Shown piece after piece: positions 25,154 through 33,278 of a stretch of DNA of 64,000 bases; the first letter of the stretch is position 1; each line of letters starts with the position of its first letter. This DNA comes from Zoogloea sp. (GTDB taxonomy: Bacteria > Pseudomonadota > Gammaproteobacteria > Burkholderiales > Rhodocyclaceae): assembly GCF_028689785.1 (NCBI RefSeq), contig NZ_JAQVCN010000003.1, positions 62,001 to 126,000 of the forward strand. The letters run 5' to 3'. Both the position numbers and the translations under genes were made by a program. The notes under the pieces are model-generated. The model made no database searches, was not told where the DNA came from, and saw only the letters and a program-made list of their open reading frames with translations.

Positions 25154-26359
25154 TCATCGCGATTCGATGATGGCGATATGCCGACGGCAGTGTTGCAGGT
25201 AGCCCCGTTCGTGGTTGGCAAGCGCGTCAACGATGGCTTGCCATAGCCAGGAGGGCGCATCCACCTGGGTACTGCGGGATTGCTGCAAACGGCCCCGCCA
25301 TTGCTTGCGTTCATCCGCGGACATCTGCCGCGCATGGGATTCGCCGAGCACCCACCCCAGGTAGGCGGCAAGCGCATTCATGGCCGTGGGCGGAAGGTGG
25401 TCCGGCTCGATCTTGAGATCTTCCGGTGCCAGCTCCCGAAGCACCATGGGGCGGTCGAGGATGCGCAGGGCACGCATCCGGTTCCCCAGGCCCGGTGACA
25501 AGGCCCGTGCTGCGGCCACCACGCGCTCGGCATTATCGCGCGGCATGCCTGCACCATCGCTGCGGGGCGCGGCGGCGGGCGGCGCGTCCTTGATATCCAG
25601 CATTGCGAGTCTGGCGTTACCTTTGGCGTCGTTGATGGCGAGGAGTACCGCATAGCGCGGACGGCCCAGGCTACTGCATCCCTTGACCCAATAGGCCGCG
25701 TCGGCCAAGGTCACTGTCTCGTCGGGGGTCGCGATGCCGAGTTGGTCTGCCAGCGACTCCAGCGCTGAAGCGGGCAAGGCATGGGTGATGGCGCGCTCCT
25801 CCTGCCTGGACAAGGGCCAGAAGCGCGTACCGTGCGGAATCCTCGGTTTGGTATGGGAGAGGTAATCGCGGACAAGTTGCTTCCAGGTTCGGCCGATCGC
25901 CCGCTTGAGCAGGGTTTTGATTGCGTCCGGGGCTTCAACGGGGGTAGGGCGGGGCTTGAAGGCTTTCGTGTAGCCGTTGAGCAGCAGGTCCACTACCCGC
26001 ACGCTCACTGCGCCGGGCAGGTTGGCGCTGCGGCAGGCACTTGCGAGGGACAAGCCGAGACGGATGAGATCGTGGGCAGGATTGCCGATCACGGCCTGAT
26101 CCAGATCGCGGATGAGCACGCCAACCCGGCCGTCGCCGTCCACCACCGGGCCCAGATTGCCCACGTGACAGTCTCCGCAGATCCAGATGCTCGGCCCTTC
26201 CGGAAGGGTGCGCTGCGTGTCCGCCTGGAGCCATTCGTAAAAGCGCTCGGTGTTTCCGCGCACATAGGCGTGGGCCGAGCGCGCCATTTTGCGGCGCCGT
26301 CTTCTTGTCAGAATGGCGGCTCGATCACTGGGCCTTGAGGGTGTGGTGCGCCGAGCCAT
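25154..26359 (-). CDS. DUF2252 family protein (kinase-like fold)
   Basis: The 401-residue product matches DUF2252: an N-terminal MARSAHAYVRGNTERFYEW segment, ICGDCHVGNLG and LIRDLDQAVIGNPAHDL. The last two resemble the catalytic loop (HxGN) and metal-binding (xDxD) motifs of aminoglycoside-phosphotransferase-like kinases. A small-molecule kinase activity is therefore plausible but not established. The gene converges on the phosphoesterase gene with a 10-base gap and is divergent from the NarL-type regulator gene. Confidence 0.85.
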   Translation of the reverse strand: MARRTTPSRPSDRAAILTRRRRRKMARSAHAYVRGNTERFYEWLQADTQRTLPEGPSIWICGDCHVGNLGPVVDGDGRVGVLIRDLDQAVIGNPAHDLIRLGLSLASACRSANLPGAVSVRVVDLLLNGYTKAFKPRPTPVEAPDAIKTLLKRAIGRTWKQLVRDYLSHTKPRIPHGTRFWPLSRQEERAITHALPASALESLADQLGIATPDETVTLADAAYWVKGCSSLGRPRYAVLLAINDAKGNARLAMLDIKDAPPAAAPRSDGAGMPRDNAERVVAAARALSPGLGNRMRALRILDRPMVLRELAPEDLKIEPDHLPPTAMNALAAYLGWVLGESHARQMSADERKQWRGRLQQSRSTQVDAPSWLWQAIVDALANHERGYLQHCRRHIAIIESR

Positions 26360-26431
26360 GGCTTGCCTCCAGGGCGGAAGGGGTTCGGGAGATCATGTGG
26401 TGAAAGCGGGTGTGCCGGGTGAATGGGCGTC

Positions 26432-26451
26432 TGATGATGAAATCATCATCA
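26432..26451. repeat. Perfect 9-base inverted repeat, candidate operator
   Basis: The arms TGATGATGA and TCATCATCA are separated by AA. The site lies about 70 bases upstream of the DUF2252 start and does not resemble the TGTNRG repeats nearby, so another regulator would be expected. Confidence 0.5.
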
Positions 26452-26565
26452 CCCCGACGTCCGGCCCGGGTCCGTCGTTCGACACTGATTGTGGCGTAGG
26501 CGGACTCCTACCGCCGCCGCGATGCGCCTAGGTTTCCGACAGGGGGAGGACTCCCGGGGTGGGCG

Positions 26566-26632
26566 TGTAGGACGATTCCTGCATCAATGTCAGACGGGGA
26601 AGACGGGCGGCATGCGGGCCGTCCGATAAAAT
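26566..26632 (+). promoter_or_regulatory. Shared-layout promoter P3, before the NarL-type regulator
   Basis: TGTAGG (26566-26571), six bases, CCTGCA (26578-26583), then TAAAAT (26627-26632) 49 bases after the start of the second half-site. The middle element (26601-26606, AGACGG) is degenerate. The inverted repeat itself is one of the clearest in the set, which fits autoregulation. Confidence 0.6.
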
Positions 26633-26659
26633 GGGCACGATTAATCCTGGAGAATAGCT

Positions 26660-27295
26660 ATGTTGCGTCTGGCCATCGTGGATGATCACAAGATCGTGCG
26701 GGCGGGGTTCCGGGAAATGCTCGCGGATGAATTGGGGATTCGGGTCGAATTCGAAGCCGCCAGCGGTGAGGAGGCCCTGCAGCGTTTGCGCGACACGCCC
26801 TGCGATGTGCTGATGCTTGATCTGTCCTTGCCCGGGCAAAGCGGTGTCGATGTGCTGCGCGCGGTGCGCCAGCGTTATGAATCCCTCAAAGTGTTGGTGC
26901 TCAGTGGCTTCCCGGAAGAGCGTTATGCGCTTCCCATGATCCGCAATGGGGCCAACGGCTACCTGTGCAAGGATTGCGAGCGCGATGAACTGATCAAGGC
27001 CATCCGCACGGTTGCCCAGGGGCGGCGCTATGTTTCGGCGCGGACAGCCGAACTCATGGCCGATGACCTGGCGGGTGCTGGTGCAGCATTGCCGCACGAG
27101 AGCCTGTCCGAACGGGAGTTGCAGGTCTTTCTCAGGCTGGCCAAAGGTGAGTCGGTTTCCGGCATTGCCGAGGTGCTCAATCTCAGTGTCAAAACGGTGA
27201 GCACCTATCGTTCGCGCCTGCTTGAGAAGATCGAGGTGACGAGCAACGCGGAACTTGCCGCCTACGCCTTACGCCATGGGCTCATGGTGGATTGA
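26660..27295 (+). CDS. NarL/FixJ-family response regulator
   Basis: The 211-residue product has an N-terminal receiver domain (acidic pair Asp8-Asp9, phosphorylation site Asp54 in LMLDLSLPG, Lys in YLCKD) and a C-terminal LuxR-type helix-turn-helix (LSERELQVFLRLAKGESVSGIAEVLNLSVKTVSTYRSRLLEKI). It should bind inverted repeats as a dimer. Its gene is preceded by promoter P3. Its last 27 bases overlap, tail to tail, the end of the histidine kinase gene, its probable partner. I infer that it is the regulator of the eight TGTNRG-N6-CCTACA promoters in this region. Confidence 0.93.
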   Translation: MLRLAIVDDHKIVRAGFREMLADELGIRVEFEAASGEEALQRLRDTPCDVLMLDLSLPGQSGVDVLRAVRQRYESLKVLVLSGFPEERYALPMIRNGANGYLCKDCERDELIKAIRTVAQGRRYVSARTAELMADDLAGAGAALPHESLSERELQVFLRLAKGESVSGIAEVLNLSVKTVSTYRSRLLEKIEVTSNAELAAYALRHGLMVD

Positions 27296-28687
27296 TTCTG
27301 GTTGTGGGGGCGCACTCAGGAAGGGCATGCGGGCGTCGATGCGTGTGCCTGACCCAGGTGCGGAGGCCATGGTGAATCGGCCGCCGAACATTTGAACCCG
27401 ATGTTTCATGCCCGCCAGACCGTGCCGATTCAGCTTGGGGCTGGTGGTGTCAAAACCGCAGCCATCGTCGGAAATCCATAAATGGATTTCTCCGCCCTGC
27501 GCCTCCAGGCCCAGCTCCAGCTGACTGGCCTTGGCATATTTCCGGATGTTGGTCACGGCTTCCTGGGCAATCCGGAACAGGGCGAGGCCCTGCTGTTCGG
27601 GGCACTGGATGTCCTGATCAGGCAGTTTGAGCGTGATGGAATATTCGCTGCCCAGATCGTCGATCATTGCGCGCAGGGCTTCCACGAGGCCAAGCCCCTG
27701 AAGCAGAGGCGGCCGCAGATCATCAATGATGCGCCGCTTCAGGGTGATGCCGGAGCCGATGGTGTCGATGAGACGGCGAAAGCGGGTCTGGATATCCGGG
27801 CTGATGTCCTGGCCCAGGCTGCGCAGCAGCCAGCTCGTATCCATTTTGGCCGCCGTCAGGAGCGCCCCGAGCTCGTCGTGCATCTCCCGAGCCAGACGCG
27901 CCTTCTCGGCCTCACGGGCGTCGGTGAGGTAGCTGGCGAGGTCTGACAGTTCCTGCGTGCGCTGGACGACCGTCGATTCGAGCACGTCATTCTCGTGTGC
28001 AAGCAATTCGGCAATGCGTGCGCGCAGAGCGGCTTGGCGCTGCTGAACGGCGAACAGTGCGATGATCAGGCCCAGCGCACCCAGAGCCAGAATCGTGATG
28101 GTCTGCTGGGTATCGTTCAGACGCTTTGCCGTCTCCGTGACCAGATGCTGGTTGCGCTCCTCCAGGCGTTCGCGCAGGCGGGCAATCGAAACGCGGATCT
28201 GGTCCATGTAGATTTTGCCGATGCCGCTTTGGCCGGGAGGAATGACGGAACTCACCCCGCCTTCCCGTACGGCTTTCGCCAGGATCTGGCGCTTGGCGTC
28301 GATGAGCCCGATGAGCATTTCGAATTCGCTGCGGTCGGTGCTGCCTTCCGGAAAGTCGCGGTTGATGGCGTCAAGAAGCCCTTGGATGGTGCGTTCGCTG
28401 GACTCGTAGGGCTCAAGATAGGCGGGATTGAGTTCGGTGAGCAGATAGCCGCGAACGCTGGTCTCCGCATCGAGCACCAGCACCAGCAGGGAGTTGAGGC
28501 GGTCGATCTGGGTCTTGAATGCCTGAGTGTTGCGCATGGCTTCGCTGGCGAACTCGGAGTGGAGTCGGCCGAAGACAAGGAGCGTGGACACGACCACGCA
28601 GCCCGTCACAATGAGCAGGATGGACCAGAAGCGATGGGGGACGAGCCGGCTGAGCTGTTGGCGGATCGAGAACTTGTCGGCATCCAT
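27269..28687 (-). CDS. Membrane histidine kinase with CHASE3 sensor domain
   Basis: From the ATG at 28687 (MDADKFSIRQQL) the product has 472 residues: a membrane helix near residues 20-42, a CHASE3 periplasmic domain to about 200, and a second helix near 205-222. A coiled region and a HisKA_3 domain follow, with the phospho-acceptor histidine in AREMHDELGALL, then an HATPase with the N-box NIRKYAKAS and the G-box SDDGCGFD. HisKA_3 kinases pair with NarL-type regulators, and the convergent overlapping gene encodes exactly one. An upstream extension to 28801 was rejected as lacking domain sequence. Confidence 0.92.
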   Translation of the reverse strand: MDADKFSIRQQLSRLVPHRFWSILLIVTGCVVVSTLLVFGRLHSEFASEAMRNTQAFKTQIDRLNSLLVLVLDAETSVRGYLLTELNPAYLEPYESSERTIQGLLDAINRDFPEGSTDRSEFEMLIGLIDAKRQILAKAVREGGVSSVIPPGQSGIGKIYMDQIRVSIARLRERLEERNQHLVTETAKRLNDTQQTITILALGALGLIIALFAVQQRQAALRARIAELLAHENDVLESTVVQRTQELSDLASYLTDAREAEKARLAREMHDELGALLTAAKMDTSWLLRSLGQDISPDIQTRFRRLIDTIGSGITLKRRIIDDLRPPLLQGLGLVEALRAMIDDLGSEYSITLKLPDQDIQCPEQQGLALFRIAQEAVTNIRKYAKASQLELGLEAQGGEIHLWISDDGCGFDTTSPKLNRHGLAGMKHRVQMFGGRFTMASAPGSGTRIDARMPFLSAPPQPESIHHEPMA

Positions 28688-28840
28688 GGGCGTGGTTTCA
28701 GGCGAGCTTCCGTCACCGGGAGAGGGGTTGCCAGGCTGGCAAGCGTGTTGGCCCGGGGCAATGGCGAATATCCTACCCCGGGTGAGGCACCGGGCGGGCA
28801 CGAGTTCGAAGTTGCATGCCCGCTCCGCAGGAGGCGTGGG

Positions 28841-29008
28841 TCAGGTTTTCCCGCGCAAGGCGTTGATCACGAAGCTGACCACCGCAAGGACGAGAAAAAC
28901 GAAGAACAGGATCTTGGCAATTTCGACTGCGCCCGCTGCGATGCCACCAAATCCGAACACGGCTGCAACCAGGGCGATGATGAAAAACACTACGGCGTAG
29001 TGAAGCAT
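28841..29008 (-). CDS. DUF1328 small membrane protein (copy A)
   Basis: The 55-residue product has two hydrophobic helices and the glycine-rich motif [12 protein letters not shown] typical of DUF1328 (YtjA-like) proteins. AAGGAGAACGTC precedes the ATG. Function is unknown; these proteins are commonly stress-induced in bacteria. It is nearly identical in length and motif to copy B at 34859-35026. It lies 25 bases behind the small protein gene at 29034-29216 and probably shares promoter P4. Confidence 0.88.
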   Translation of the reverse strand: MLHYAVVFFIIALVAAVFGFGGIAAGAVEIAKILFFVFLVLAVVSFVINALRGKT

Positions 29009-29033
29009 GACGTTCTCCTTGAAAAGACAGTCG

Positions 29034-29216
29034 TCAGCGCGGGCTTTCGTTGGATTGATTTGCAACGGCCCGGCGCACCTTGTCGAGCTTGCGCCCAATG
29101 CGCAGTTTGCGGATGTCGGTTTCGTCGTCGATCCATTCATTCCAGCCGGCGGCTGTTTCGGAGCGGCGCCCGAAGCGGGTTGTACGGGTTGGAAACGCGA
29201 TCTGGACTCGCTTCAT
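29034..29216 (-). CDS. Small basic hypothetical protein (60 residues)
   Basis: I do not recognise this protein. The ATG at 29216 has a good ribosome-binding site (CAGGAGCAGACC), and the product is arginine/lysine-rich with no membrane helix ([18 protein letters not shown] at the start). It sits between promoter P4 and the DUF1328 gene, so it is the first gene of that short unit. Being small, basic and soluble it could bind nucleic acid or a partner protein, but nothing in the sequence proves a role. Confidence 0.6.
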   Translation of the reverse strand: MKRVQIAFPTRTTRFGRRSETAAGWNEWIDDETDIRKLRIGRKLDKVRRAVANQSNESPR

Positions 29217-29294
29217 GGTCTGCTCCTGCGATGGGCTGGATTCCTAAGTCTCGGCTCGGGTTGCCGAATTCCGTTGTCGCTTCTGCACGATTCA

Positions 29295-29361
29295 ACTCTA
29301 TGCGTGCCGGGCTTCCTTGCGAGCCGGCGAGAGCCGAAAGCTGTGTGGGATTTGTCTGACG
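29295..29361 (-). promoter_or_regulatory. Shared-layout promoter P4, before the small protein and DUF1328 genes
   Basis: Read on the minus strand: CGTCAG (29361-29356), six bases, CCCACA (29349-29344), 16 bases, CCGGCT (29327-29322), 21 bases, TAGAGT (29300-29295). It starts eight bases after the end of the Lpd-like gene. Confidence 0.62.
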
Positions 29362-29368
29362 CCTGGGA

Positions 29369-30787
29369 TCAGTGCGGCAAACCGACCGCTTGGTCACGTA
29401 GGGCACGGGCAAGATCCTGCAAGGCGGTGCGCAGTCCTTCTTCGATTACCGGGTGGTAGAAGGGGCAGGCCAGTGCGTCGCTGACCGTGTCTCCGCGCTG
29501 GATGGACCAGGCGAGCAGGTGCGCCAGATGTTCCACGTCAGGCCCGAAAAGCTCGGCTCCCCGCAATCGGCCGTCTGCCCGATCACCATAGATGCGAATG
29601 ACCCCCTGGTTGCGCCCCATCACCCGGGCGCGGCCCTGGTCGGCAAAGGACGCCTCGCCCCAGGCAAATGCTGCGCCGCTGTTGGTCAGTTCGGTGTGGC
29701 TCGCCCCTGCCATGGCCATTTGCGGCTCGGTGAAGACGATGTTCAAAGGGGTGCGGCGGGCTTCCGTGTGAACATCGGGATAGCGGCCGGCGTTGCTGCC
29801 GGCAATGCGGCCAGCGTCCGCGGCCTCGTGGAGAAGGGGGCGATCATTGTTTGCGTCGCCCGCGATGAACACGGAGGTATCCCCGACCTGGCAGGTGTTG
29901 CGGTTGAATCGGGGTATGCCTTTGTCGTCGAGCGGAATGCCCGCCTTGTCCAGGTCTAGCCCGGAAAGGGCGGGCCGTCTGCCTGCCGCTGCCAGCAGGT
30001 AATCGAATTGCTCCCGTTGTGTGCCTCGGCGTTCATCGTGCCATTCCACGACCACTCCTGCGCCTTCACGATGTGCTTCGAGGTTGGCGGCATTGCCACT
30101 GTAGGGCAAGGTGGTCTGTAGCCATGCCTTGACGGCGGATTGCATTGCCGGGTCGGTCAAGGGGCCGGCCCGGCCACCCCGTCCGAACAGGCGGACCCGC
30201 ACCCCCAGGCGATGCAGCGCCTGGGCCAGCTCGAGACCGACCACGCCAGTTCCTAGCACCGCCACGGAGTCGGGTAGCGTCGTCCAGTCGAAGACATCGT
30301 CGTTCACGATCAGACGGTCGCCCAGACGCTCCCGCCAGCCTTCCGGGATGTTTGGCGTTGCGCCCGTGGCGAGGACGATGCGGGCCGCATTGACGCGCAG
30401 ATCGTCGTTCACGCAAAGCACGCCGGGTGCCAGGAATCGAGCCCGGCCCTGGAGCCGGTGCGCTTCGGGCCAACCGTCCACCGTATCGAGCACAAAGCCT
30501 ACGAAACGGTCGTGTTCGCGCCGCACCCGCGCCATGACCGCGGCGCCGTCGATCCTGCGACCGGCCACTTCAATGCCAAATCCGGCGCTGCCGTCGATTG
30601 CGTGTGCGGTGGAGGCCGCGGCGATCAGGAGTTTGCTTGGCATGCAACCCACCCGTGCGCAGGTCGTTCCGTAAGGGCCCTGTTCGATCACCACCAGCCT
30701 GTCGGTATGGGCACGTGCAGCCTTGTAGGCGCTCATGCCGGCAGAGCCCGCTCCGACAATGGCCACGTCCACTTCGATGCTCTTCAT
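29369..30787 (-). CDS. Dihydrolipoamide-dehydrogenase-like flavoprotein disulfide reductase
   Basis: The 472-residue product starts at the ATG at 30787, which overlaps the YihY stop. It has the FAD-binding VAIVGAGSAGMSA, the redox-active pair in TTCARVGCMPSK, an NAD-binding VAVLGTGVVGLELAQ, the FIAGD FAD motif and the C-terminal FYHPVIEEGL with the catalytic His-Glu pair. It is thus a class I disulfide oxidoreductase, closest to dihydrolipoyl dehydrogenase. The usual CLNVGC is CARVGC here. No 2-oxoacid dehydrogenase subunits are nearby, so a stand-alone stress or thiol role is possible (inference). Confidence 0.87.
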   Translation of the reverse strand: MKSIEVDVAIVGAGSAGMSAYKAARAHTDRLVVIEQGPYGTTCARVGCMPSKLLIAAASTAHAIDGSAGFGIEVAGRRIDGAAVMARVRREHDRFVGFVLDTVDGWPEAHRLQGRARFLAPGVLCVNDDLRVNAARIVLATGATPNIPEGWRERLGDRLIVNDDVFDWTTLPDSVAVLGTGVVGLELAQALHRLGVRVRLFGRGGRAGPLTDPAMQSAVKAWLQTTLPYSGNAANLEAHREGAGVVVEWHDERRGTQREQFDYLLAAAGRRPALSGLDLDKAGIPLDDKGIPRFNRNTCQVGDTSVFIAGDANNDRPLLHEAADAGRIAGSNAGRYPDVHTEARRTPLNIVFTEPQMAMAGASHTELTNSGAAFAWGEASFADQGRARVMGRNQGVIRIYGDRADGRLRGAELFGPDVEHLAHLLAWSIQRGDTVSDALACPFYHPVIEEGLRTALQDLARALRDQAVGLPH

Positions 30788-31704
30788 GCTGTGTGCTCCT
30801 TCAAGGGGTTGGGCGAGGCCTCTTGCCTTTGCACGTACAAGACGCAGGCGCCGTAAAGGAATATCTGAGCCGAGGCATAACACCACACCAGAATTGCGGC
30901 GAAAGAGCCGGCCGCGCCATAGGCGGAGGTGACGCCCGCGTGGGTGACGTAGGCTGCGATCAGGTAGCGGCCCAGCGCGAACAGCACGGTGATGACGAGT
31001 GCGGCGGGGATTGCATCGCGCCAGCCGATGCCGTCGGGGGCGAGCCTGGACAGCAGAGTCGCAAACAGGAGGGTGCTGAATGCATTCACGACGAAGAGAT
31101 TGATGAACCCGGCCATCAGCTCGAATCCGGGAAGATCCGCGCCCACCCACGCCACCGCAGCACGCAGGGCGGCTTCGGCCAGCATGGTGACGCCGAGCAG
31201 GAAGCCGATGCCGAGGGCGAGGGCCAATCCGTTCAGGCGGCCGGTGATCATCGCCTTGGCCGCGGAGCCGGATGCCGGGCGTGTGCCCCAGATCGAAGCC
31301 AGCGCGGCCTTGAGTTCGAGGAAGGTGACGCTGGCTCCCAGGAGTGTGCTCCCCATCGCCACCCAGGCCGCCATGCCACTTGACTGCAAGCGTTCGACGG
31401 CATGTCGCATCATCGCGATGATCACCCGTGCCTCTTCCACGCCGAGCACCCGTTCCAGGTATTCGGCGATCGTGTTCTGTGCCGATTCCGTCCCCAGCAG
31501 TACAGCGATGCCGGCGGTGATCACCACGAGCAGGGGGGCAAGCGAAAAGACCGTGTAAAAGGCGAGTGCCGCGCCATGGCGGGGGGCATCCCGTTCAATG
31601 AACACACGGGCGGCAGGCCATAAGCAGCCGGCTAAGGCGGAGAGCTTTGGCGACGATTGAACCCTGAGAGATGCGAGTTGGACCTTCTGATTGTCCCGAT
31701 CCAT
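30784..31704 (-). CDS. YihY/BrkB family inner-membrane protein
   Basis: From the ATG at 31704 the product has 306 residues and about six membrane helices. It carries the family motif near the N-terminus (RHGAALAFYTVFSLAPLLVV) and the helix LGASVTFLELKAALASIWG. The family was once annotated as ribonuclease BN, but its members are membrane proteins without proven activity. A start at 31788 is possible and would add 28 polar residues. It forms an operon with the Lpd-like gene. Promoter P5 lies upstream. Confidence 0.87.
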   Translation of the reverse strand: MDRDNQKVQLASLRVQSSPKLSALAGCLWPAARVFIERDAPRHGAALAFYTVFSLAPLLVVITAGIAVLLGTESAQNTIAEYLERVLGVEEARVIIAMMRHAVERLQSSGMAAWVAMGSTLLGASVTFLELKAALASIWGTRPASGSAAKAMITGRLNGLALALGIGFLLGVTMLAEAALRAAVAWVGADLPGFELMAGFINLFVVNAFSTLLFATLLSRLAPDGIGWRDAIPAALVITVLFALGRYLIAAYVTHAGVTSAYGAAGSFAAILVWCYASAQIFLYGACVLYVQRQEASPNPLKEHTA

Positions 31705-31758
31705 GCTGGAATCACCGGGTGAAGATGCCGGCGCGGAATGCGTTGGCGGCCACCTTGA

Positions 31759-31825
31759 AGCGTGACGGGGAGCCTGGAGGCCCGCCATCGGGATTTGCCG
31801 AAAGCGATGTAGGACTTGTCCTGCG
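31759..31825 (-). promoter_or_regulatory. Shared-layout promoter P5, before YihY-Lpd
   Basis: On the minus strand: CGCAGG (31825-31820), six bases, CCTACA (31813-31808), 16 bases, CCGATG (31791-31786), 21 bases, CACGCT (31764-31759). The inverted repeat is strong and spacing is kept, but the -10 is poor. Confidence 0.45.
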
Positions 31826-31835
31826 TCACCGGGCG

Positions 31836-31902
31836 TGTGCGGGAAGTCCTACACCGTCTCCCGCGGCTGTCCGACAGGCAACGGGGGGGCTTCGGTTGGA
31901 AT
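31836..31902 (+). promoter_or_regulatory. Second site in the YihY-BLUF gap, pointing towards the BLUF gene's 3' end
   Basis: TGTGCG (31836-31841), six bases, CCTACA (31848-31853), 17 bases, CCGACA (31871-31876, part of the palindrome CTGTCCGACAG), 20 bases, TGGAAT (31897-31902). As a promoter it would read antisense into the BLUF gene. It may instead be an extra binding site for P5. Confidence 0.4.
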
Positions 31903-31975
31903 GCGGTGTATGTGGAAGAGACGCGCCCGGTGTGCAGCCTTGTGTTGGCCCGCGAAGCTACCCGTCTGGCTCTCT

Positions 31976-32374
31976 TCACGGCTCAAAATCGATATTGGCC
32001 ACGAGGTCGGGCATGTTCTGGATCAGTTCCGACGGGTTGAGACTGGTGAAGGCCGCCAGGAGATCCTCGTCGGCGCTGACCGAATAGCCCATGGACCATT
32101 TATGGAAACGTCTGGGCCCGGGGAAGGGGGCCGCAAGCAACTCGGCATAGTCGTCGTGACGAGGATCGAGCCGGAGCTTATCCACGAGGCGGCGAACCGC
32201 TTCCTCGGGCCCTTCCAGGTACTGGAAAAAGCGCCAGCCATCGAACACGAGAATGCCCGTGATTCCGGCCAGGCGGTTATTGCACCGTGACACCTGAACG
32301 ATCTCGTTGACGCGGGTCAGGCTGATCTCGGGGCGGATGCAACTGGTGTAGGCGTACTGAAAAAGCGTTTCCAT
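31976..32374 (-). CDS. BLUF-domain blue-light sensor protein
   Basis: The 132-residue product is a stand-alone BLUF domain. The flavin-contacting residues are in place: Tyr9 in YAYTS, Asn33, Gln51 in FFQYLEG, and Trp93 in KWSMGYS. The GITGILVF strand is also typical. It should bind FAD and switch on blue light. There is no output domain, so it must act through a partner protein. It lies among stress-regulon genes and next to a Crp/Fnr-type regulator read in the opposite direction. Confidence 0.93.
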   Translation of the reverse strand: METLFQYAYTSCIRPEISLTRVNEIVQVSRCNNRLAGITGILVFDGWRFFQYLEGPEEAVRRLVDKLRLDPRHDDYAELLAAPFPGPRRFHKWSMGYSVSADEDLLAAFTSLNPSELIQNMPDLVANIDFEP

Positions 32375-32525
32375 GTTGAAGGTGCGTGCAGTGGGTCCGC
32401 CGCGAATCTACCCCGAGAAGGGCGTCGTCACCACGTCAAATGACATTGCGCGATGGGCGAAATAGGGATGCATTTCAAGAGTGTCCAGTAACTGAACAAT
32501 TCATGCCGCTGGGGAGGTGGATGTC

Positions 32526-33257
32526 ATGACAGATACGTCCTGTTCCGATTGTCCGTTGCGAGCCCAAGGCGGATTTACCCAAGTCAGTGCAGAAGAGCTG
32601 GCTTTCATCGAGCGATTCCGCCGCCGGGAAAACAAGCTGGAGGCGGGGGCGGCGATCCTGCGTGAAGGGGAATCCTCGGAGTTGCTGTTCACCTTGCGCG
32701 CCGGGTGGGCATTTCGCTACCGAAGCCTTCCTGATGGGCGTCGGCAGATCCTCAGTTTTCTCTTGCCGGGGGATTTCATCGGCCTTCAGGCCGAATTGTC
32801 CGGACAGGTGCCCCATGGGGTCGAAACCCTTACGCCGGTGCGGCTGTGCGTCTTTCCGCGCAATGAGCTTTGGGATCTTTATCGGGGATTTCCCGGGCTT
32901 GCCTATGACCTCACCTGGCTCAGCGCACACGAAGAGCTGATCGTGGACGAGAACCTGCTTTCCGTCGGCCGGCGAAGCGCCATGGAGCGCATTGCAATGC
33001 TGCTCGTGCATCTTTACAAGCGTGCCCGAAGCGTTGGGGAGGGCGATGAGGGCGGGGTCAATTTTCCGCTCAATCAGCAGCACATTGCCGACGCACTGGG
33101 GCTGTCCCTGGTGCACACGAACAAATCGCTCCGTCGCCTGCAGGCCTACGGGCTGCACGAAATGTCGGCCAATCGCCTGCGCATCCTCCGGGTCGAGGCG
33201 CTGCAACGCCTCGCCGAATACTACGCCCTGCCACTGCGGGGGCGCCCTCTCATCTGA
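32526..33257 (+). CDS. Crp/Fnr family transcriptional regulator
   Basis: The 243-residue product has an N-terminal cyclic-nucleotide-binding-type beta roll (residues ~30-140) and a C-terminal winged helix with recognition segment QQHIADALGLSLVHTNKSLRRL. A CSDC pair at residues 6-9 recalls Fnr, but the full four-cysteine set for an oxygen-sensing iron-sulfur cluster is absent. The ATG at 32526 is eight bases behind GGGGAGG; an in-frame GTG at 32517 lies inside that ribosome-binding site and is less likely. The zinc-peptidase gene follows after 21 bases. Confidence 0.9.
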   Translation: MTDTSCSDCPLRAQGGFTQVSAEELAFIERFRRRENKLEAGAAILREGESSELLFTLRAGWAFRYRSLPDGRRQILSFLLPGDFIGLQAELSGQVPHGVETLTPVRLCVFPRNELWDLYRGFPGLAYDLTWLSAHEELIVDENLLSVGRRSAMERIAMLLVHLYKRARSVGEGDEGGVNFPLNQQHIADALGLSLVHTNKSLRRLQAYGLHEMSANRLRILRVEALQRLAEYYALPLRGRPLI

Positions 33258-33278
33258 GCACTTCGATGGTAATCAAGC

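Larger units (their letters stand above)
26360..26659. other. Divergent intergenic region between DUF2252 and the response regulator gene
   Basis: This 300-base stretch holds no convincing gene. It contains a 20-base palindrome (26432-26451), promoter P3 (26566-26632) and, at 26648-26653, a TGGAGA ribosome-binding site before the regulator ATG. A separate TGTCGG-type half-site is present at 26537-26542. Confidence 0.7.

Noticed and set aside
24019-25377. 452-codon minus-strand frame
   Set aside because: It is antisense to the lipid kinase and phosphoesterase genes, both with complete motif sets.
28687-28840. Shared-layout promoter for the histidine kinase gene
   Set aside because: A GGTAGGATATTC stretch resembles one half-site, but the spacing to any -10 does not fit.
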